DNA of 12,153 bases, taken from the NCBI GenBank assembly GCA_047618185.1, contig JBLHKZ010000176.1:1-12153 (forward strand), given 5' to 3'. This DNA comes from JAYPEY01 sp047618185. Lineage in GTDB: Bacteria; Verrucomicrobiota; Verrucomicrobiia; Limisphaerales; JAYPEY01. The position numbers were made by a program, and so were the translations under genes. Positions 7,489 to 12,153 of this stretch are shown here, in pieces; within the stretch, counting starts at the first letter, position 1, and each line of letters opens with the position of its first letter. A model generated the notes under the pieces. That model ran no database searches, was not told the DNA's origin, and saw only the letters and a program-made list of their open reading frames with translations.

Positions 7489-7538
7489 TCGCACGGGTCT
7501 TTACACCCTCCTCTGACACTGCAAGATTCAGCCTACCA

Positions 7539-8467
7539 GTGAAGGACACGAGCCCACCAACGGACAAGGACACGGAGAATTCCGCATCGACGCCGACTCA
7601 ATTCCGCCGACGACGTTGGATCTTTACCTTCCTCGCGCTGTGCCTCGCGATCTTCCTCATCAATGACTGGCGCCCCTGGGAGCCGCGCCATGAAGGACGC
7701 GCCATGAGTTCATGGCTCAAACAGTTAAACAGCACAAACGGATCTGTAAGTTTCGAAGCCCATCTCGCATTGATCGCAATCGGACCTCCTGCAGTTCCAC
7801 CATTGATCGAACAATTCGAACACGAGGAAACAAAGTTCGAAAAAAAATACACCGATTTGCACGCAAGGTCGCCGACATGGCTGGGCAACATTCTGCCTCA
7901 ACCTTTCTCAGGACTTCCAGCCCGTCGAGAAGCCGCTGAAACCCTGCGCGCAATGGGACCATCACCGGCGACCCCAAGGTTGCCTTGCCGATCTTGATTG
8001 AGGGTCTGCAATCCAACCTTGCCCACATCGCCGCTGAAGGCCTTGGGGAAATGGGGCCCGACGCCCTCGCTGCGGCCGACAAATTTGAAGCGCTGTTCGT
8101 TCCGCGATCGGCCGCCGTCCACCCGGATTACGCCTTTGCCCTGTGGCAAATCACCGGCGATCCCGATGATGTTCTTTCCCGGTTGAAACAATTGCTGAAC
8201 CAGACTGATCCCTTCAACGCACTACTAGTCCTGCCCTTCCCCCATCGACAACGCGCCCTGACAATGCTCTACAAGATGGGCCCGGCCGCCGCTCCGCTCC
8301 TGCCGGATATCCTCGCGCTGATCGCCGATCTCTACTCCGCGAACGGCGACAAGGAATTGGCCATTCGCGCCGTTCAAAGAATCGATCCGCCTTCGACCAA
8401 CAGAATCGCCCCGGGGATTCTCAAGGAGTTTCTCCCTCGAATAGAGCGGCATCCTCTGTTCGAGTGA
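7539..8467 (+). pseudogene. Broken tandem HEAT-repeat paralogue with internal deletion
   Basis: A GTG start at 7539 opens a protein aligned end to end with the N-terminus of the upstream HEAT protein: polar leader, one membrane segment, then the identical INDWRPWEPR. This frame ends at the TGA at 7995-7997. The matching C-terminal half continues in another frame, open from 7940 to the TGA at 8465-8467, and ends KEFLPRIERHPLFE against KEYLPRIDRLPVPE in the intact copy. Before the break, LRAMGP matches residue ~145 of the intact copy; after it, ITGDPKVALPILIEGL matches ITQDTETIVPLFIESL at residue ~391. One out-of-frame deletion of about 245 codons near 7960 therefore explains both the shortness and the frame change. 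A rejoined product would have about 308 residues. Two separate short products, or an assembly error adding to a real deletion, remain possible. No Shine-Dalgarno or promoter was recognised. Confidence 0.75.
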
Positions 8468-8522
8468 TGGCGTCGGACTCTCGTTGGTGTGTGCGGGTTT
8501 CGTCGCGGCGGTTGCCGGCCTG

Positions 8523-8708
8523 AAAGCCCGACCGCACAGAGCACAGGGCTTCAGCCCTGTGTGTCGGTCCTCATTGACAATGCGGCCTGAAAGGCCGCCC
8601 GCGCTGTAGATGATTAAGGTTGCGAGCGGTCTTTCAGACCGCATTCCATGGCGCGCCAAGTCACAGGGCTAAAGCCCTATGCTTTGCGCGACTGGGCTTT
8701 CAGCCCAA
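8523..8708. repeat. Array of five short hairpins
   Basis: Stems are: CACAGGGC/GCCCTGTG (8542-8561, loop TTCA); GCGGCCT/AGGCCGC (8582-8598, loop GAA); GCGGTCT/AGACCGC (8626-8642, loop TTC); AGGGCT/AGCCCT inside 8662-8681, with outer pairs broken by one mismatch; and TGGGCT/AGCCCA (8693-8707, loop TTC). The second and third are themselves inverted copies of each other (8579-8598 and 8626-8645, 18 of 20 positions). The first is enclosed by a GACCG/CGGTC stem. It begins with the third copy of AAAGCCCGACCGC (8523-8538, 15 of 16). None has a T-tract, so they are not standard terminators. They look like clustered dispersed palindromic repeats. Confidence 0.8.
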
Positions 8709-8784
8709 GAATGCGGAGCAATCCGACAATTTCCGCCACCGATATAAAATTATACCCCGCACTCGCCCAAACCCCCTTCGCCGG

Positions 8785-8813
8785 TTGCCATTCGGCGACG
8801 CTTCGCCTATACA
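8785..8813 (+). promoter_or_regulatory. Candidate sigma-70-type promoter
   Basis: TTGCCA (8785-8790, 5 of 6 to TTGACA) lies 17 nt before TATACA (8808-8813, 4 of 6 to TATAAT). Transcription would begin near 8820, about 24 nt before the lipoprotein ATG. The spacer contains GGCGA-CGCT-TCGCC, a small palindrome. Chance matches of this quality occur, so this is tentative. Confidence 0.35.
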
Positions 8814-8843
8814 CACGCTTTGCTCGTGTCACGTTCACCCATC

Positions 8844-9860
8844 ATGAAAAGACTTTCCCCAAGACCGCTTCAGTCTGTGTTTTACAGCGCCGCGCTCGCC
8901 GTGCTTCTGACCGCCTGCGCCGACCAGCCGGAGGCGCCGTCCAGTCCCGCGCCGGCCGCCCAAACCGAGCCCGCTGCGGCGTCGGAAAAAGCCCCTGCTC
9001 CGGTCGATCCCGAGGCGGCGCCCAGCTCCGCCGCATCAGCTGAAATGGACGAATCCGCCCGCGTCGCCGCTCCCGCCGCTCCCGCGCCGACCAAACGCCA
9101 GTGGACTGAGCTTGAACTTCACGAGGCGTTGCACGCCAAGAATCCGAAGTACACCGGCCAGGGACAATTCCGCATCGAAGGAGGCCTTGTCCTCGTCGCC
9201 GTGCTGGCCAATTGCGGCATTGAAGATCTTTCTCCGCTCGCTGGCATGCCGCTCGTGCAACTCGACCTGCAGGGCAACCCCATCCGCGACATCAGCGCGC
9301 TCAAGGGCGCGATCCTGATGAAGCTCTTTCTCGACAACACTCAGGTGGAAGATCTCTCCCCGTTGGCGGACGCGGAACTTGACGAGCTCTATCTCAACAG
9401 CACACGCGTGAGCAACATCGACGCCCTCAAGGGCCAGCCGCTGGCGACCTTGAACCTCTTTAAGACCGGGGTTCACGATCTCAGCCCGCTGCGCGGCGCG
9501 CCCCTGAAAATGCTTTGGCTCAATGAGACCCCCGTCTCGGACATCTCCCCTCTCGCCGGCGCGCCTCTGGAGTCCATCACCCTTCACAAGACGCACGTGA
9601 AGGACGTCTCCCCGCTCGCCAAGTGCCCGACGCTCCAGCGCATTCACATCGGCGAGACGCCTGTGGAAGACCTTTCACCGCTCAAGGGAATGCACCTCAC
9701 TCGCCTCATTTTCACGCCTGATCGAATCAAGAAAGGTCTTCCCGAGATTCGCGCCATCGCCACGCTCACCGAACTCGGAGCAACCCTCGACGGCAAGATG
9801 TGGCCCGCTGAATTCTGGAACAAACTCGACGCCGGCGACTTCGCGCCCGACAAGAAGTAA
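8844..9860 (+). CDS. Leucine-rich-repeat lipoprotein
   Basis: The protein has 338 residues. The ATG at 8844 is chosen because it gives a lipoprotein signal peptide with lipobox LTAC, modified cysteine 25; an in-frame TTG at 8820 would add eight residues. Residues 27-84 are an Ala/Pro/Ser-rich linker, likely a spacer from the membrane. Residues ~85-121 form a cap, then come leucine-rich repeats of exactly 21 residues starting at 136, 157, 178, 199, 220, 241 and 262. They follow the pattern PLxxLxLxxTxVxDLSPLxGA and resemble internalin-type repeats. A C-terminal tail of ~55 residues includes a WPAEFWNKLD stretch. LRRs of this type bind proteins; no enzymatic motif is present. No Shine-Dalgarno is visible. 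It probably starts its own transcript from the promoter candidate upstream. Partner unknown. Confidence 0.88.
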   Translation: MKRLSPRPLQSVFYSAALAVLLTACADQPEAPSSPAPAAQTEPAAASEKAPAPVDPEAAPSSAASAEMDESARVAAPAAPAPTKRQWTELELHEALHAKNPKYTGQGQFRIEGGLVLVAVLANCGIEDLSPLAGMPLVQLDLQGNPIRDISALKGAILMKLFLDNTQVEDLSPLADAELDELYLNSTRVSNIDALKGQPLATLNLFKTGVHDLSPLRGAPLKMLWLNETPVSDISPLAGAPLESITLHKTHVKDVSPLAKCPTLQRIHIGETPVEDLSPLKGMHLTRLIFTPDRIKKGLPEIRAIATLTELGATLDGKMWPAEFWNKLDAGDFAPDKK

Positions 9861-9898
9861 CCGTCTGGAAAATTGCCCACCCATCGCTCCCCTCGGCC

Positions 9899-10759
9899 AT
9901 GCCCAACGTCGATCAATTTGAAAGCGTCTTCCGGTCCGCGGTGCACGACACGTTTTCCCACCAACGCATCGAGTTCTCGACCGTCCTTTTCGTCACCGAT
10001 CTGACCGGCGACGAAGCCAGGACTTTCGCGGACCGGACACGTCAGTTTCTCAAGACGCTGAGTCACGGAGACAAACCTGAGTGGATGATCGTCAGTGGGG
10101 ATGAATTCTCCTCCACCGAGGATCTGCTTCAGCTCGTCGAGGAGCGAAAGCCGGACCTGACCGTCACCTGCCGCAACCTCCACAGCAGCGCCTGGCGCTA
10201 TCCGCACAGCCTCGGCTCGCAGCTCGACGTACTGCTCCAACTCGCGCCGACGCCTGTGCTCGTGTTGCCGCACCCCAATCGAAACGAGGCCGGAGACACC
10301 AGCTCCAATCCCCTCGACACGGTGATGGCCATGACCAGCCACCTCGCGAACGATCCTCGCCTGGTCAACCACGCCGCGCGATTCGTCGCTCCCGGAGGGA
10401 AATTGCTGCTAGCGCACATCGAGGACGAACCGGCTTTCGAGAAGATCGTGGACGCCATCGCGCGTATCCCGACCATCGACACCGACGAGGCCCGGGAGAA
10501 AATTTCCCGCCAGTTGCTCAAACAGCCAGACGACTATATCGAGTCCTGCCGGACGATTCTCGCGGATGCCGGCGCCGACCTCACGGTCGAAGGGATCGTT
10601 GAGTTCGGACATCATCTTTCCAGCTACCGCAAGCTGATCGACGAACGAAAGATCGACCTGCTTGTGATGAACACCAAGGATGAGGATCAACTCGCCATGC
10701 ACGGCCTCGCCTATCCGCTCGCCGTCGAACTGCGGGACATCCCCCTCCTGATGCTTTAA
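9899..10759 (+). CDS. Universal stress protein (UspA-like), two domains
   Basis: The protein has 286 residues, about twice a single USP domain, and no signal peptide or membrane segment, so it is cytoplasmic. Domain 1 (about 24-125) opens with FSTVLFVTDLTGDEA and closes with LGSQLDVLLQLAPTPVLVLP, the typical USP C-terminal strand and helix. Domain 2 (about 138-286) ends KIDLLVMNTKDEDQL and PLAVELRDIPLLML. The classical nucleotide-binding motif G-2x-G-9x-G-S/T is not recognisable; only the final GS (106-107) remains, so ATP binding is doubtful. No Shine-Dalgarno precedes the ATG. It starts 38 nt after the lipoprotein gene with no terminator between, and stops 3 nt before the transporter start. 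Placement suggests a regulatory or accessory role for that transporter, which is inference. Family call good; function unproven. Confidence 0.75.
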   Translation: MPNVDQFESVFRSAVHDTFSHQRIEFSTVLFVTDLTGDEARTFADRTRQFLKTLSHGDKPEWMIVSGDEFSSTEDLLQLVEERKPDLTVTCRNLHSSAWRYPHSLGSQLDVLLQLAPTPVLVLPHPNRNEAGDTSSNPLDTVMAMTSHLANDPRLVNHAARFVAPGGKLLLAHIEDEPAFEKIVDAIARIPTIDTDEAREKISRQLLKQPDDYIESCRTILADAGADLTVEGIVEFGHHLSSYRKLIDERKIDLLVMNTKDEDQLAMHGLAYPLAVELRDIPLLML

Positions 10760-10762
10760 ACC

Positions 10763-12153
10763 ATGGCAGCTGACACCCTCCAACAGGCTGCAACCGCAGT
10801 GGAACATGCGGCCACGACAGCCGCGCATCACGACGTTTCGACCGGGGTGACCCTCCTCTTCACCGGCGTCCTGGTCGCCATGATCGCGACCTTGGCGCTG
10901 GAGGAAAAACTTCACGCCAAGAAATCGCTCATTGTCGGCGTCTTTGCCGTGATCAGCCTGCTCCTCGGCGCGGCCCTGCACATCATCCCCTTCGGAAAAA
11001 CCCTTCTCCCTGGCGGGCACGAAATCGAGATGCCCGTCTACATCCCGGCCATCGACTGGGGCGTGATCGCCATCATCGTCGGCTCCAGCGTTTTTGTGGA
11101 CGTCACCTCACGCTCCGGACTATTCACGTGGATCGCGATCAAACTGACCAAACTGTCCCTGGGCGATCCGCTGAAACTGCTTTGGTTCTACGGCCTGATG
11201 ACGGTCATTTTCTCCGCGGTGCTGAACAATGTCACCGCCATGATCATCGTCGGCTCGCTCACCGGCGTCTCGCTCAAGAAGCTCAATCTCGAAAGCAAGC
11301 TGCTCGGTTTTCTGATCATCGAAGGCCTGCTCACCAACATCGGAGGCCTGCTCACCCTGATCAGCTCGGTGCCCAACATCATCGTCGGCGCCGCGGCGGG
11401 CATCAGCTTCGTCGACTTCTTCCTCAAGGCCAGCCCCTTCGTCGTGGTCGCCACCATCGTCACCATTCTGATGGGCGCGAAGCTGTTCAAGATCCAGAAA
11501 CTCACCAACGAAGAGGACATCGCCCGTGCCGCAAAAGAAGTCGCCGCCTTCGACGAAAACGACGGCATCGAGAGCAGGAACTTCTTCTGGTTCGGCGCCG
11601 TGACACTCGTGATTTTCATCTGCGTCATCGCCACGACCTCCATCCTGCCCTTCGTCAAGGAACTCGGCATGGGCTACGTCGCGCTGGCCTTTGCCGTGAT
11701 CATGCTCATCCGTTTCAAGTCCGAGGTGGATCAATTCTACAAGCAGGTCGATTGGGATCTGATCGGCTTCTTCATGGCCTTGTTTGTCGTCATCAATGTG
11801 ATGGAGCACGCCATGGTTCTCGATCTCATCGGCCAGGGCATCACCAAAATGATCGGCGCCGAGGAAAACCTCGTGGGCACCGGCGCGCTCCTGGTGTCCT
11901 CCGCCGCCTTCAGCTCAGTCACCGACAACATCCCGTTGGCGGCAATGCTGGCCAAGATCCTGGGCGCGTCCGGCACGCCCGGCGATTCACCGCTCTGGTG
12001 GGCGGTTGTTTTTGGCGCGAATCTCGGAGGCAACATCACCCCCATCGGCAGCGCGTCGACCCTTGTCGCCGTGACCATCATCCACAAATACAAGCTGCCC
12101 ATGTCCTTCGGCGGCTTCGTGAAAATGGCCCTTCCCTACGCCGCCGTGCAACT
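10763..12153 (+). CDS. ArsB/NhaD-type ion transporter, 3' end missing
   Basis: About 463 residues are present and the frame is still open at the window edge. Hydrophobic helices dominate, with about ten or more membrane segments. Motifs of the ion transporter (IT) superfamily, in the ArsB/NhaD/SLC13-like group, are AVLNNVTAMIIVGSLTG (151-167), TNIGGLLTLISSVPNIIVGA (190-209), SSVTDNIPLAAMLAKILG (383-400) and VFGANLGGNITPIGSASTLV (415-434). The two halves each carry an N-containing re-entrant-type loop (NNVTA, TDNIP), and the GGNITPIGSAS stretch is typical of the substrate site. An acidic-rich cytoplasmic linker lies at about 245-272. Substrate could be Na+/H+ exchange, an oxyanion or a carboxylate; the sequence alone does not decide. 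Only a few residues are probably missing. It begins 3 nt after the stress-protein stop, so both are likely one transcript. Confidence 0.85.
   Translation, partial: MAADTLQQAATAVEHAATTAAHHDVSTGVTLLFTGVLVAMIATLALEEKLHAKKSLIVGVFAVISLLLGAALHIIPFGKTLLPGGHEIEMPVYIPAIDWGVIAIIVGSSVFVDVTSRSGLFTWIAIKLTKLSLGDPLKLLWFYGLMTVIFSAVLNNVTAMIIVGSLTGVSLKKLNLESKLLGFLIIEGLLTNIGGLLTLISSVPNIIVGAAAGISFVDFFLKASPFVVVATIVTILMGAKLFKIQKLTNEEDIARAAKEVAAFDENDGIESRNFFWFGAVTLVIFICVIATTSILPFVKELGMGYVALAFAVIMLIRFKSEVDQFYKQVDWDLIGFFMALFVVINVMEHAMVLDLIGQGITKMIGAEENLVGTGALLVSSAAFSSVTDNIPLAAMLAKILGASGTPGDSPLWWAVVFGANLGGNITPIGSASTLVAVTIIHKYKLPMSFGGFVKMALPYAAVQ

Larger units (their letters stand above)
7122..7538. other. Intergenic region rich in repeats
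   Basis: The 417 nt between the HEAT paralogues hold no convincing gene. Contents are two copies of AAAGCCCGACCGCGCA (7178-7193, 7473-7488) and the nested palindromic element at 7276-7422. A reading frame runs through most of it but lacks any recognisable protein pattern. I could not find a good promoter for the downstream pseudogene. Confidence 0.7.
8468..8843. other. Intergenic region with hairpin array and promoter
   Basis: The 376 nt after the broken HEAT gene contain no supported gene. About half (8523-8708) is a run of small hairpins, followed by an A+T-richer patch with TATAAAATTATA (near 8743-8754) and a candidate promoter for the lipoprotein gene. Confidence 0.7.

Noticed and set aside
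7096..7542. Plus-strand frame of 148 codons across the gap between the HEAT paralogues
   Set aside because: It runs through palindromic repeats, overlaps the end of the HEAT gene and has no protein-like pattern.
8542..8561. Strong hairpin considered as an intrinsic terminator of the HEAT pseudogene
   Set aside because: No T-tract follows the stem, and it belongs to a run of similar hairpins.
8523..8708. Hairpin array considered as a CRISPR array
   Set aside because: The stems are not identical, spacing is irregular and no cas gene is nearby.
11120..11809. Minus-strand open frame of 229 codons, Asp/Glu/His-rich
   Set aside because: It is the antisense of the transporter, whose sense frame has clear membrane segments and family motifs.

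Overview
The window is one co-directional stretch on the + strand, about 60% G+C by eye, with no tRNA, rRNA, CRISPR array, integrase or transposase. The gene families point to a PVC-superphylum bacterium, most likely a Verrucomicrobiota lineage. They include a neutral-ceramidase-domain secreted protein, a lipase-maturation-factor membrane protein, membrane-anchored HEAT-repeat paralogues and a lipoprotein with internalin-like leucine-rich repeats. The gaps also hold many short palindromic repeats of the kind I remember from such genomes. This assignment is inference; no marker here was tested against a database.

Layout: (1) 1-1968, the 3' part of pheT, the beta subunit of phenylalanyl-tRNA synthetase; its start lies outside the window. 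(2) 1969-2207, a gap with a 28-nt imperfect inverted repeat and a 10-nt-period repeat that runs up to the next gene. (3) 2208-7121, a tight three-gene unit: an exported ceramidase-domain protein, a lipase maturation factor (LMF) family membrane protein 10 nt later, and a membrane-anchored HEAT-repeat protein whose ATG overlaps the LMF stop by 4 nt. The LMF start codon and first 25 codons lie in a 75-bp inverted-repeat element. (4) 7122-7538, a gap with a 147-bp nested palindromic element. (5) 7539-8467, a shorter, frame-broken tandem paralogue of the HEAT gene. Alignment with the intact copy indicates that one out-of-frame internal deletion removed about 245 codons. (6) 8468-8843, a gap with five hairpins and a plausible promoter. 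(7) 8844-9860, a lipoprotein with perfect 21-residue leucine-rich repeats. (8) 9899-10759 and 10763 to the window end, a universal-stress-protein-like gene 3 nt upstream of an ArsB/NhaD-type ion transporter whose 3' end is cut off.

How the genes may work together: pheT is housekeeping. The ceramidase-domain/LMF/HEAT unit looks like an envelope module. In animals LMF1 helps lipases mature in the secretory pathway, so an LMF homologue beside an exported lipid-amidase-fold protein suggests, as inference only, a client and maturation-factor pair. The stress-protein gene probably regulates or accompanies the transporter. I see no defence system, prophage or biosynthetic cluster. The most unusual content is the repeat layer: several palindromic elements share a CTTTCAG/CTGAAAG loop core, one supplies a start codon, and a fresh-looking deletion broke the second HEAT gene.
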